Shown here: in pieces, positions 41,844 to 52,125 of the stretch
Position numbering within the stretch: the stretch's first letter is position 1
Layout: each line of letters starts with the position of its first letter
DNA from: Streptomyces sp. NBC_01750
Lineage (GTDB): Bacteria > Actinomycetota > Actinomycetes > Streptomycetales > Streptomycetaceae
Assembly (NCBI RefSeq): GCF_035918095.1
Contig: NZ_CP109137.1
Location: forward strand, 8,062,001-8,126,000
Length of the DNA stretch: 64,000 bases
Direction: 5' to 3'
The notes under the pieces: model-generated
Database searches by the model: none
Told to the model about the DNA's origin: nothing
The model's input: only the letters and a program-made list of their open reading frames with translations
Program-made: the position numbers and the translations under genes

Positions 41844-43064
41844 TCAGCGAGCTTCGGATGCCGGGTACAGGTAGTCCGAGAGGCCCTGCAGGAGCCGCTC
41901 CACGTCCTCGGCGTTGTTGTACGGGGCGAGGCCGACACGTAGTCCTCCCGCGTCACCCAGGCCGAGCCGGCGCGATGCCTCCAGGGCGTAGAAGGAGCCT
42001 GACGGCGCGTAGATTCCCCGGTCGGCCAGGTATCGGTAGGCCTCGAGTGTGCTGCGGCCGCGGATGGTCAGCAGCAGTGTCGGGGTGCGCTCGGCCGCTC
42101 GTGAGTGCACGGTGATCGCCTCGAAGCGGCTCAGCCCCTCCTCGATACGCAGCCGCAGGGTGTCCTCGTAGTCTTCGAGCGCCGTGAATGCGGAGGCCAG
42201 CCGCTCCCGGCGGGTGCCGTCGCGGTGCGGGCTCAGGCCGGCCAGGAAGTCGACGGCGGCGTGGGTGCCCGCGAGGAGTTCGTACGGCAGGGTGCCGAGC
42301 TCGAAGCGCTCGGGCACGGAATTCGGCGAGGGCAGCAGTTTGTCCGGCTCCAGAGTCTCGAGAAGTCCGGGCCGACCGGCGATGACGCCGAGATGCGGTC
42401 CGAGGAACTTGTAGGGGGAGCAGGTGAAGAAGTCCGCACCGAGCCGTCCGATGTCGACACGGGCATGGGCGGTGTAGTGCACGCCGTCGACGTAGAGGAG
42501 TGCTCCGGTCTCATGGGCCAGCCGGGCGATCTCCGGGACGGCGGGGCGGGTGCCGAGGAGGTTGGATGCGGCGGTCACGGCGACCAGGCGGGTGCGCTCG
42601 GAGAGCACGGCGCGTATGTCGTCGGCGGTCAGTTCGCCGGTGGCCGGGTCGAAATCGGCCCATCGCACGATGGCTCCGGCAGTTGCCGCCGCCTGTATCC
42701 AGGGGCGGATGTTGGAGTCGTGGTCGAGGCGGGTGACGACGACTTCGTCGCCGGGCGACCAGGTCTTGGCGAGGGTCCGGGAGAAGTCGTACGTCAGCTG
42801 CGTGGCGCTGCGGCCGAAGACGATGCCGGACGGACTTGCGCCCAGCAGGTCTGCCAGTGCCTGCCGGGCGCCGGTGACGATGGCCTCGGCGTTGCGCTCG
42901 CCGAGCGTGCTCTGGCCGCGGTTGGACAGCGGGTTCGCCAGCGCGTCGGCGATGGCGTCGATGACGGGTTGCGGAGTCTGTGAGCCACCCGGGCTGTCGA
43001 AGTGGGCCGAGCCGGCCTTCAAGGCGGGAAACTGGGCGCGGACGGCTTCGATGTCGTAGCTCAT
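41844..43064 (-). CDS. Cysteine desulfurase-like PLP enzyme (class V aminotransferase)
   Basis: A 406-residue enzyme of the cysteine-desulfurase-like subfamily. PLP is expected on Lys219 in FFTCSPYKFLGPHLGV; LYVDGVHYTAHARVDI holds the Asp/His that contact the ring. GAGGAG is 5 nt before the ATG. The subfamily lacks a clear desulfurase loop Cys and its reaction is not settled. It is convergent with the aldehyde dehydrogenase gene and stands alone. Confidence 0.85.
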   Translation of the reverse strand: MSYDIEAVRAQFPALKAGSAHFDSPGGSQTPQPVIDAIADALANPLSNRGQSTLGERNAEAIVTGARQALADLLGASPSGIVFGRSATQLTYDFSRTLAKTWSPGDEVVVTRLDHDSNIRPWIQAAATAGAIVRWADFDPATGELTADDIRAVLSERTRLVAVTAASNLLGTRPAVPEIARLAHETGALLYVDGVHYTAHARVDIGRLGADFFTCSPYKFLGPHLGVIAGRPGLLETLEPDKLLPSPNSVPERFELGTLPYELLAGTHAAVDFLAGLSPHRDGTRRERLASAFTALEDYEDTLRLRIEEGLSRFEAITVHSRAAERTPTLLLTIRGRSTLEAYRYLADRGIYAPSGSFYALEASRRLGLGDAGGLRVGLAPYNNAEDVERLLQGLSDYLYPASEAR

Positions 43065-43200
43065 GCGGAACTCCTCGGGCCGGTCGGCACCACCTCGCGG
43101 TGCGGTCTCGTAGGCCCCATTGTGGCTCTCGCGCCACCTCGGACACAGGGTGTCCGGTCTCGGCCTCTCCCGTGATGACCTCACTGCTGAGCGATGTGGT

Positions 43201-43227
43201 GCGGGGCCGCCGGCTCGGCGGCCCCGC
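43201..43227 (-). terminator. Terminator hairpin after the small secreted protein gene
   Basis: GCGGGGCCGCC and GGCGGCCCCGC pair perfectly over 11 bp with a 5-nt loop, 37 nt past the stop at 43264. Confidence 0.75.
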
Positions 43228-43263
43228 AGGTAGAGCTCCGGTATGCCGCCGCTTGCCGCGGGG

Positions 43264-43770
43264 CTACCACCAATCGGTGCAGTACACCGGCGAGCCGGGC
43301 AGTTCCATGGAGCCGCAGGCGCGGAACTGCCAATCCGGGGAGGGATCAGTCCTCTTCGCGGCGCTGGTGGCAGTCAACCCGTCGTGGCGCACCTCGAACG
43401 GGCCGCACTGGAGCCACGGTTGAATCGGTGACTGTGGCGCCCTCCAGTCCGTCCAGACCTTGGCGTGCTTCCTCACCGGGTTGTTGACAGGATCACCGCT
43501 GCCGATCCTGGCCCAGCCGCGCCGGACCCCGCCGATCGTGCCCACCTCCACGGTGACCTGGTAGGCGGTGGGACTGTTCGTGTCGCTGAGGGGTTGTCTC
43601 GCCCTGACCTCCCCGGACAGGCTGTCCGGGATGCCGACGAAGCCATTGGCCCCGCCCTCGCAGTCCGAGGGCGACGCATGGGCCGCGCCGACGGGCCCGA
43701 AGAGGGTCGTCCCGGCCGCCAGCACGGCGCCGGCCGCCGAGGCCGACACGGTGGCACGCATCTTGTTCAT
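43264..43770 (-). CDS. Small secreted protein of unknown function
   Basis: A 168-residue exported protein. Signal peptide to about residue 32 (core AAGAVLAAGTTLFGPVG, cut after AHA). The mature part has four Cys (DCEGG, LQCGPF, RACGSM, VYCTDWW), so two disulfides are likely, and ends in Trp-Trp. GGAAGGGA precedes the ATG at 43770. No domain recognised; it could be a small inhibitor or surface protein. Confidence 0.7.
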   Translation of the reverse strand: MNKMRATVSASAAGAVLAAGTTLFGPVGAAHASPSDCEGGANGFVGIPDSLSGEVRARQPLSDTNSPTAYQVTVEVGTIGGVRRGWARIGSGDPVNNPVRKHAKVWTDWRAPQSPIQPWLQCGPFEVRHDGLTATSAAKRTDPSPDWQFRACGSMELPGSPVYCTDWW

Positions 43771-43914
43771 GACTGTTTCCCTTCCCCGCGATGAAGATGC
43801 CGGTTCCCGATGGGCCCCGGCCCCTGTGCTCGGGACGATGGAGCCCGTGGCGCGCGGTCCGTCCCTGACAGATGTCAGGGGACCCACGAGGGCGTCGAGG
43901 CGCGGGGGAGGAGC

Positions 43915-45639
43915 TCAGCCCGCGTAGGGATCGGGGTTCCTGCCGCGCCGGGCGAGAAAGGCGAAGTCGCAGCCGGTTTCGGCCTGGTTGATCTGCTCGG
44001 TGTACAGGGCGCCGTAGCCCCGGTCGTACCGCTGTGGCGGCGGTGTCCATTCAGCCCTGCGCCGCTCGAGCTCCTCGTCCGGGATCTCGAGCCTGAGGGT
44101 GCGCGCCGCGACGTCCAGGGTGATGAGGTCCCCGCTGCGGACCAGCGCCAGCGGGCCGCCGATGTGCGATTCGGGGGCGATGTGCAGTACACAGGTGCCG
44201 TAGCTGGTGCCGCTCATCCGGGCGTCGGAGATCCGCACCATGTCCCGTACACCCTGCTTGAGCAGGTGGTCGGGGAGCGGCAGCATGCCGTACTCGGGCA
44301 TGCCGGGGCCACCCTTGGGACCCGCGCCCTGGAGCACCAGTACATGGTCGGTGGTGATGCCGAGCTCCGGATCGTTGATGGTTCGCTGCATCGTCCTGTA
44401 GTCGGGGAAGACCACGGCGGGTCCGGTGTGCTTGAGGAGGCGGGGTTCGGCGGCGATGTGCTTGATGACGGCGCCGTCGGGACAGAGGTTGCCGCGCAGC
44501 ACTGCCAGGCCACCCTCCTCGGCGAGAGGATTCTCGCGCGGGCGGATGACATCGGGGTTGTGGACGAGGACGCCTTCGAGCTGTTCGCGCAGAGTGTCGT
44601 GCGCGACGGTGGGCCGGTCCAGATGCAGTACGTCCGTCAACCGGGTCAGGAACGCCGGGAGTCCTCCGGCAAAGTGGAAGTCCTCCATCAGATAGCGGCC
44701 GCCGGGACGGAGGTTGGCCAGCACCGGCACCGTACGGGCGATGCGGTCGAAATCGTCGAGCGTGAGCCGCACGCCCGAGCGTCCGGCCATCGCGATCAGA
44801 TGGATCACGGCGTTGGTCGAGCCGCCGAGGGCCAGGACAGTGGCGACGGCGTCCTCGTACGCATCCCGGGTGAGAATCTGCGAGAGCTTCCGGTCCCGAT
44901 GCACCAGGTCGACGATCCGCCGTCCGGACGCGGCGGCCATCCGCTCGTGCCCGGAGTCGACGGCCGGAATGGACGACGCGCCGGGGACGGTGACGCCCAG
45001 CGCCTCGGCCGCCGCCGTCAGTGTGGAGGCGGTGCCCATGGTCATACAGGTGCCGGGGGAGCGGGCCAGGCCGTTCTCCAGCTCTGCCATCTCCGCGTCG
45101 CCGATCAGCCCGGCACGCTTGTCGTCCCAGTACTTCCACATGTCCGTGCCGGAGCCGAGTACTTCATTGCGCCAGTGGCCCGGCAGCATCGGCCCGGCCG
45201 GTACGAACACGGTGGGCAGGTCGGCGCTGGCGGCGCCCATCAGCAGCGCAGGCGTGGACTTGTCGCAGCCGCCCATCAGTACCGCGCCGTCCACCGGATA
45301 GGAGCGCAGCAGTTCCTCGGTCTCCATCGCCAGCATGTTGCGGTAGAGCATCGGGGTCGGCTTCTGGAATGTCTCGGAGAGTGTGGAGACCGGGAATTCG
45401 AGAGGGAAGCCGCCGGCCTGCCAGACACCGCGCTTGACTGCCTGCGCCCGGTCACGCAGATGGACATGGCAGGGGTTGATGTCGGACCAGGTGTTGAGGA
45501 TCGCGATGACGGGCTTGCCCAGGTGCTCCTCGGGCAGATAGCCGAGCTGGCGGGTGCGGGCGCGATGGCTGAACGAGCGCAGCCCGTCCGTTCCGTACCA
45601 CTGGTGACTGCGTAGTTCCCCGGGGCGCTCGACGGTCAT
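43915..45639 (-). CDS. Sugar-acid dehydratase of the IlvD/Edd family (arabinonate dehydratase-like)
   Basis: A 574-residue Fe-S dehydratase. Cluster Cys lie in WSDINPCHVHL, LMGGCDKSTPAL and PGTCMTMGTASTL; the C-terminal DARMSGTSYGTCVLHIAPE is the family signature. The HQWYGTDGLRSFSHRARTRQ start and length match L-arabinonate/xylonate dehydratases and not the isoleucine-pathway IlvD. It turns an aldonate into a 2-keto-3-deoxy acid. ATG 45639 overlaps the stop of the next upstream gene (ATGA). Confidence 0.88.
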   Translation of the reverse strand: MTVERPGELRSHQWYGTDGLRSFSHRARTRQLGYLPEEHLGKPVIAILNTWSDINPCHVHLRDRAQAVKRGVWQAGGFPLEFPVSTLSETFQKPTPMLYRNMLAMETEELLRSYPVDGAVLMGGCDKSTPALLMGAASADLPTVFVPAGPMLPGHWRNEVLGSGTDMWKYWDDKRAGLIGDAEMAELENGLARSPGTCMTMGTASTLTAAAEALGVTVPGASSIPAVDSGHERMAAASGRRIVDLVHRDRKLSQILTRDAYEDAVATVLALGGSTNAVIHLIAMAGRSGVRLTLDDFDRIARTVPVLANLRPGGRYLMEDFHFAGGLPAFLTRLTDVLHLDRPTVAHDTLREQLEGVLVHNPDVIRPRENPLAEEGGLAVLRGNLCPDGAVIKHIAAEPRLLKHTGPAVVFPDYRTMQRTINDPELGITTDHVLVLQGAGPKGGPGMPEYGMLPLPDHLLKQGVRDMVRISDARMSGTSYGTCVLHIAPESHIGGPLALVRSGDLITLDVAARTLRLEIPDEELERRRAEWTPPPQRYDRGYGALYTEQINQAETGCDFAFLARRGRNPDPYAG

Positions 45640-46547
45640 ACGGCCCATCCGGCCACGAGTCCGGCGACCGCCGCACGATGCGCTTCCGGTAGCGCGCGGC
45701 TCGGCGGACGGACGTCGCGCCGGCACAGACCGAGCGAGGCGAGGGCCTCCTTCACCACCGTCACGTTGTCGGCGGACTGATGAGCGGCGCGCAGTTCCTC
45801 GAAGGGCCGGATCCGCTCCCAGATCCCCATCGCGGCCGGGTAGTCGCCCGCACGCAGCGCGGCCAGCAGGTTCAGCGAGACGGCCGGGGCGACATTGACC
45901 AGACCGGAGGTGAAGCCGGTGGCGCCGCCCGCGAAGTAGGACGGCGCGTACAGCTCGGCGAGTCCCGCGACCCAGACGAAGCGGTCCAGGCCGGCGTCCC
46001 GGGCGAAGGCGGCGAACCTTGTGGCATCGGGAACGGCGTACTTCACGCCGATGACATTGGGGCACAAGTCCCCGAGTTCGGCGAGGTGGTCACCACCGAG
46101 CTGCGGATTGCGGATGTACGGGACGACACCGAGCTCCGGGACGGCCTCGGCGATCACACGGTGGTAGTCCGTCCAGCCGTTCTGCGAGAGGTACGGGTGC
46201 ACAGGCTGATGCACCATCACCATTCCTGCGCCCGCGGAACGGGCATGCTCGGCGGCCGCGACGGCGGTCGGCAGGTCCAGGCCGACACCCACCAGAACCG
46301 CGGCCCGGTCGCCCACCTCATCGATCGTCAACTCCGCGACCGCGCGCCGCTCTTCGGGGCTCAGCGCGTAGTACTCCCCGGTATTGCCGTTCGGAGTGAC
46401 GGTATGTACGCCGCTGTCGAGCAGCCGTCCGAGCAGGGCGCGGTGAGCGTCGGTGTCGAGGGTGTCGTCCGCGGTGAAGGGCGTGACAGGGATCGCTACG
46501 ACATCGGCGAGCGCGGCGCGCAAGGACGTGAGATCAGGGGTGGTCAT
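45636..46547 (-). CDS. DapA-family dehydratase/aldolase (5-dehydro-4-deoxyglucarate dehydratase-like)
   Basis: A 303-residue TIM-barrel enzyme. AIPVTPFTADDTLD and TPNGNTGEYYALSPEER are the entry strands, VVPYIRNPQLGG holds the conserved Tyr, and NVIGVKYAVPDA carries the Schiff-base Lys. Its place between a sugar-acid dehydratase and a GntR regulator, each with four-base overlaps, points to 2-keto-3-deoxy sugar acid breakdown, giving 2-oxoglutarate semialdehyde. The aldehyde dehydrogenase expected next is not in this operon. Confidence 0.85.
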   Translation of the reverse strand: MTTPDLTSLRAALADVVAIPVTPFTADDTLDTDAHRALLGRLLDSGVHTVTPNGNTGEYYALSPEERRAVAELTIDEVGDRAAVLVGVGLDLPTAVAAAEHARSAGAGMVMVHQPVHPYLSQNGWTDYHRVIAEAVPELGVVPYIRNPQLGGDHLAELGDLCPNVIGVKYAVPDATRFAAFARDAGLDRFVWVAGLAELYAPSYFAGGATGFTSGLVNVAPAVSLNLLAALRAGDYPAAMGIWERIRPFEELRAAHQSADNVTVVKEALASLGLCRRDVRPPSRALPEAHRAAVAGLVAGWAV

Positions 46548-47188
46548 GCTTCTGCTCCTTCGGGAAACGCCCGCTGTACGAAACCGGCGATGTGTTCGCG
46601 CAGGGCGCGGGCCGCTCCATCGGCATCCCCGGCCAGCGCGAGCCGCAGAATCTCCCGGTGCTCGAGAGCCTCCCGCTCCCAGGACGGCTCGGCGGCCCAG
46701 GCCACGGTCGAGACAAGGGCCGCCTGATCCCGTACCTCGTCGAGCATCCGCGCGAGCAGCGGATTTCCGCACGGCAGATACAGGGCACGGTGGAACTCCC
46801 GGTTGGCCAGCGAGCGTTCGGCCCGGTCGGCGGAGTCGTCGGCCTTGAGCAGCGCGTGCTCGGCGGCCTCCAGATCCGCCGAGCCCTCGACGGACCGCCG
46901 CAGCGCCTCCGGCTCCAGCAGCAGCCGCACGTCGTACACCTCGCGCGCCATGTCCGCGTCGACCATGCGGACGGTGGCGCCCTTGTACTGGCTCATGACG
47001 ACCAGGCCGGTGCCGGCCAGAGTCTTGAGCGCTTCCCGTACCGGCGTCTTCGACACCCCGAACTGTGCGGCGAGTTCAGTCTCGACGAGGGCTTGGCCGG
47101 GGCTGAGGCCGCCGGTGAGGATGGCGTGTTTGATCGCTTCCAGCACGTACTGGGTCCGGGAGGGGATCGGGCTCGGGGCGAAAGCCAT
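46544..47188 (-). CDS. GntR/FadR-family (FCD) transcriptional regulator
   Basis: A 214-residue regulator, first gene of the sugar-acid operon. The winged helix-turn-helix (about 10-75) includes AIKHAILTGGLSPGQALVE and FGVSKTPVREALKTL. The C-terminal FCD helical domain has NREFHRALYLPCGNPLL, with His residues that usually bind a metal and an organic acid. ATG 47188 has GGGAG 7 nt upstream; the longer frame is ignored. A palindrome sits just upstream at 47218-47234, suggesting autoregulation. Confidence 0.9.
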   Translation of the reverse strand: MAFAPSPIPSRTQYVLEAIKHAILTGGLSPGQALVETELAAQFGVSKTPVREALKTLAGTGLVVMSQYKGATVRMVDADMAREVYDVRLLLEPEALRRSVEGSADLEAAEHALLKADDSADRAERSLANREFHRALYLPCGNPLLARMLDEVRDQAALVSTVAWAAEPSWEREALEHREILRLALAGDADGAARALREHIAGFVQRAFPEGAEA

Positions 47189-47217
47189 GGACACTCCCAG
47201 ATCTCGCGTATCGCGTC

Positions 47218-47234
47218 TCATATATGACGTATGA
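47218..47234 (-). promoter_or_regulatory. Palindromic operator upstream of the GntR gene
   Basis: TCATATATGACGTATGA has 5-bp arms TCATA/TATGA around a 7-nt centre, 30 bp before the GntR start. AT-rich palindromes of this size are typical FadR/GntR sites. Confidence 0.55.
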
Positions 47235-47310
47235 AATCAACGCGATGAAGCTAGAACCGCGCCCCTGCTTCGTCAATGGTTCGCGCAGCGGCAGTCATTG
47301 GTTCGCTGCG

Positions 47311-47334
47311 TGGGCCCGGGGTCGGCCGGGCCCA
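47311..47334 (-). terminator. Terminator hairpin after the glutamate dehydrogenase gene
   Basis: TGGGCCCGG and CCGGGCCCA pair over 9 bp with a 6-nt loop, starting 22 nt past the stop at 47357. Confidence 0.75.
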
Positions 47335-47356
47335 CCGTCCACAGCTGCCGCTCCCG

Positions 47357-48955
<1,599 letters not shown>

Positions 48956-49090
48956 CTATCTGGTGGGGGCTTGATGCTCGTCGGTGTCGCGGCCGCCCTG
49001 TTCGGGCAGCAGTCGCATCAGCAGTGAATGGAGCAGATCCCGCTCCTGCGGCGAGAGCGGTGCGAAGGGCTCCGCGAGCACGCGGTCCAC
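48956..49090 (-). pseudogene. C-terminal remnant of a MarR-family regulator
   Basis: Within the 396-bp gap 48713-49108 one minus-strand frame encodes 44 residues including LAEPFAPLSPQERDLLHSLL and MRLLPEQGGRDTDEHQAP, the usual last helices and tail of MarR proteins. A stop lies directly before the GTG at 49090, and no helix-turn-helix is encoded upstream, where the serine hydrolase gene begins. The DNA-binding part has been lost. Confidence 0.6.
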
Positions 49091-49108
49091 TCACCAGCCA
49101 CGAGCCTG

Positions 49109-50215
49109 TCAGTCTTCGGTCGTGGCCTCGTTCACGATCCCGATCAGCTCCATGGCGGCGGAGAAGTCCGCGGTCAGCCGGTTCTTGGTCAGCGCGAACG
49201 CGATACCGGTTGCCGTGTCCCCGTAGGCGAAGCTCCCGCCGGCGCCGCCCATCGCGAACGCGCTCGTCGCCCCCTCCCTGCTGGGGAGACCGATCGAGTA
49301 GCCCAGCCCCCACGAGCTCTCGTTGCCGAAGACCCGGTCGGTGCCCTCGGCCGTAACGGCCGTGACCTCACGGAGCCGCTCCGGCGAGATCAGCGGGACA
49401 CCGGGAACGTCGCCCAGCAGTCCGGCGTACAGACGCGCCATGGCACGGGCCGAGGTCTTGCCGCCGGCCGGGATGTCGGCGGCAAGGACGTCGGTGCGAT
49501 TGCCGAGTTCGGCCGTCGGGAACAGGGGGAGCGGCCCCGCCTTGAACATCGGCAGATCCTCCGGCAGGCCGGCCGGCATCTCCGCCGCGCCCGCCTCGTC
49601 CTCCAGCCGGGCAAGCCGGCTGTGTTCGGAGAGGGGCATGCCGAAGTAGAGCTCGTCGGCCACGCCCAGCGGCCCGCTCACGACCTCCTGGAGTACCTGC
49701 GAGATGGGCTTGCCGGTCACCCGGCGCACGATCTCGCCGACGATGTAGCCGAAGGTGTAGGCGTGATATCCGACCGCCGTGCCCGGTTCCCACCACAGCT
49801 CGGCATCGGCGATCGCCGCGCACATCGACTCCCAGTCGCACAGATCTTCCACCGAGGTGCCCATCTGCACGCCCGGCACTCCGGCCGAGTGCGTCAGAAC
49901 GTGCCGTACGGTCACCGCGCCCTTGCCGTGCGCGGCGAACTCCGGCCACAGCTCCGCCACCGGAGTGTCGTAGCCGAAGGCGCCGCGCTCCGCGAGCACA
50001 TGCGCCACGGCCGATGTCGCGGCCTTCCCGATGGAGAAGTTGTAGAACACGGTCCCCGGCGTCACGGGCCGTCCGGTCTCCGGATCGGCGACGCCGGCGA
50101 CGGCGTCGACCAACAGCTCGCCGTGCCGGTGTACGGCGACTTGCACACCGCGTTCCGCACCGGAGTCGACCATCCGGTCGATCGCTTCCTGGACCCGCTT
50201 CTGCGTGTCGGTCAT
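49109..50215 (-). CDS. Serine hydrolase of the beta-lactamase class C / esterase family
   Basis: A 368-residue enzyme without a signal peptide. FYNFSIGKAATSAVAHVLAE holds the Ser-x-x-Lys motif, and YHAYTFGYIVGEIVRRVTG the Tyr motif. FAMGGAGGSFAYGD near the C-terminus takes the place of the third (KTG-like) motif. The lack of export suggests an intracellular esterase and not a beta-lactamase. GAGGAG precedes ATG 50215. A MarR remnant follows it. Confidence 0.88.
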   Translation of the reverse strand: MTDTQKRVQEAIDRMVDSGAERGVQVAVHRHGELLVDAVAGVADPETGRPVTPGTVFYNFSIGKAATSAVAHVLAERGAFGYDTPVAELWPEFAAHGKGAVTVRHVLTHSAGVPGVQMGTSVEDLCDWESMCAAIADAELWWEPGTAVGYHAYTFGYIVGEIVRRVTGKPISQVLQEVVSGPLGVADELYFGMPLSEHSRLARLEDEAGAAEMPAGLPEDLPMFKAGPLPLFPTAELGNRTDVLAADIPAGGKTSARAMARLYAGLLGDVPGVPLISPERLREVTAVTAEGTDRVFGNESSWGLGYSIGLPSREGATSAFAMGGAGGSFAYGDTATGIAFALTKNRLTADFSAAMELIGIVNEATTED

Positions 50216-50387
50216 CACCGCTCCTCATGTCGCTTCCCGCTCAGAGGTATGGACGTGACGACAAACGAAAACTCATCGGTCGCGGCGCCGCATGTCGCGG
50301 CTCGCTCCGGACGGCCGCAGAGCACGGCCCGTGCGAGCGCCGGCTTGACGAGATGCCCTGCGCTCGGTACGTACATGCCAGACGCTT

Positions 50388-50399
50388 TGGTATAGACCA
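50388..50399 (+). promoter_or_regulatory. DasR-type box upstream of the first chitinase
   Basis: TGGTATAGACCA differs at one position from the TGGTCTAGACCA core of the DasR-responsive element known for Streptomyces chitin genes. It lies 63 bp before the chitinase start. Confidence 0.7.
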
Positions 50400-50461
50400 A
50401 GCAGGCGTGCTCAATCCGGAGGCTCGAATCCGCGCTTGTTCCCACTCGGTGGAGGCAGCAC

Positions 50462-52030
50462 ATGCGAAGATCTTTGACGCTGGTCGTCACGCTCATCGGG
50501 GCCCTGGTCCTGTTTCTGGCCCCACCCGCCGCCGCGGCCACGCCGACGGCGGCGTTCTCGAAAACATCGACCTGGGACGGCGGTTACCAGGGCGCGTACA
50601 CCATCACCAACGGCGGCAGCTCCCCACTGACCGGCTGGACCGTCGAGTTCGACCTGCCTTCGGATACCTCGGTCGGCTCGTACTGGGACGCGCTGCTCAC
50701 CCGGAGCGGCAGCCACTACACCTTCACGAACCGTGAGTACAACGGGTCGTTGGCACCGGGCGCGACCGCGACGTTCGGCTGGGTGTCCGGCGGGAGCGGC
50801 ACACCGGCGAACTGCAAGCTCAACAGCGCACCTTGCCAAGGCAGTTCAGGCGACGGCGACACGACGGCGCCGACCGTGCCGTCCGGCGTGAGGGTCGGCT
50901 CGGCGACCGGTTCGACCCTGACCGTGAGCTGGACGGCGTCGACCGACAACTCGGGCGCGGTCGCGGGCTACGAGGTCTCCCGCGACGGCGGCACGCCGGT
51001 CACCGTGACCGGCACCTCGTACACCGCCACCGGACTGCAGGCGAGCACCGGTTACGCGTTCCGCGTCCGGGCCAAGGACGCTGCCGGTAACACCTCGGCC
51101 TACAGCGCCGCGGTCAGCGGTACGACAGGCACGGGCGGCGGTACACCCCCGGCCGGCGGGGTGCGCACCGCGCCGTACGTCGACATGGGGGCCTGGCCGA
51201 CCCCGAGCATGCCCGCAATGGCGTCGGCGAGCGGGCTCAAGAGCTTCACGATGGCCTTCGTCACCGCATCGGCCTGCAAGGCCATGTGGTTCAACGCCTA
51301 TGACCCGCGGGCCGGCTGGGCCAGGGACCAGATCGACGCCATCCGCACGGGCGGCGGCGACGTCAACATCTCCTTCGGCGGCGCAAGCGGTATCGAACTG
51401 GCTCAGGCATGTTCGTCGGTCGACGCGCTGTACGCCGAGTACAACGCGGTCGTCACCGCGTACGACCTGACGTACGCCGACTTCGACATCGAGGGGGCGG
51501 CCACCGCCGACCCGGCCTCGGTCAGCCGCCGTTCGCAGGCCATGGCGCGTCTCCAACAGGCCCACCCGGGGCTGCGGATCTCCCTCACGCTGCCCGTTCT
51601 CCCGGAGGGGCTGACCGCCGACGGGCTGGCTGTGGTCAAATCGGCGCGGGACGCGGGTGTGAATCTCGACGTCGTGAACGTCATGGCGATGGACTACTAC
51701 CGGAATGTCGACTACGGCGACGCCGCGGTGCAGGCCGCACAGAGCACGTACACCCAGCTCCAGTCGCTGTACCCGGCCAAGAGCGACGCTCAGACATGGG
51801 CGATGGTCGGTGTGACGCCGATGCTCGGCCAGAACGACGACGGGCACATCTTCGACCAGGCCGACGCACGCCGGCTGGTCACGTTCGCGCAGGGCAGGCA
51901 TCTCGGGGAACTGGCCTTCTGGGAGGCGACCCGCGACCGCAACGCCTGTACAGGTGCCCTGTACATGTGCACGAACATCCCGCAGTCCGCGTACGAGTTC
52001 TCGAAGATCTTCGCCGCCTACACCGGCTGA
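50462..52030 (+). CDS. Secreted GH18 chitinase with CBM2 and Fn3 domains
   Basis: A 522-residue exported enzyme. Signal peptide to about residue 26. A carbohydrate-binding module of CBM2 type (about 30-125, two Cys, GGYQGAYTITNGGSSPLTGW), then a fibronectin type III domain (about 138-222), a Gly/Pro linker and a GH18 barrel (about 235-522). The catalytic signature is YADFDIEG with Asp340, Asp342 and Glu344. VNISFGGASG is the preceding conserved strand. It should cut chitin; the DasR-type box upstream agrees. A strong hairpin follows. Confidence 0.88.
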   Translation: MRRSLTLVVTLIGALVLFLAPPAAAATPTAAFSKTSTWDGGYQGAYTITNGGSSPLTGWTVEFDLPSDTSVGSYWDALLTRSGSHYTFTNREYNGSLAPGATATFGWVSGGSGTPANCKLNSAPCQGSSGDGDTTAPTVPSGVRVGSATGSTLTVSWTASTDNSGAVAGYEVSRDGGTPVTVTGTSYTATGLQASTGYAFRVRAKDAAGNTSAYSAAVSGTTGTGGGTPPAGGVRTAPYVDMGAWPTPSMPAMASASGLKSFTMAFVTASACKAMWFNAYDPRAGWARDQIDAIRTGGGDVNISFGGASGIELAQACSSVDALYAEYNAVVTAYDLTYADFDIEGAATADPASVSRRSQAMARLQQAHPGLRISLTLPVLPEGLTADGLAVVKSARDAGVNLDVVNVMAMDYYRNVDYGDAAVQAAQSTYTQLQSLYPAKSDAQTWAMVGVTPMLGQNDDGHIFDQADARRLVTFAQGRHLGELAFWEATRDRNACTGALYMCTNIPQSAYEFSKIFAAYTG

Positions 52031-52047
52031 CACAGGAGCACGCGAGG

Positions 52048-52075
52048 CGTCCCGGTCCCGACAAGGGCCGGGGCG
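52048..52075. terminator. Terminator hairpin between convergent chitinase and AI-2E genes
   Basis: CGTCCCGGTCC and GGGCCGGGGCG form an 11-bp stem with two G-T pairs and a 6-nt loop, 18 nt past the chitinase stop. It can serve both strands. Confidence 0.7.
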
Positions 52076-52125
52076 TCGGCTCTTCCCCCGGCATCGGTCC
52101 CCACGGTGACGTTGGTTGCCGGGAC

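Noticed and set aside
43915..46065. A 716-codon version of the dehydratase
   Set aside because: The extra N-terminus is an out-of-frame reading of the DapA-type gene. The start at 45639 overlaps that gene's stop by four bases and gives the family length.
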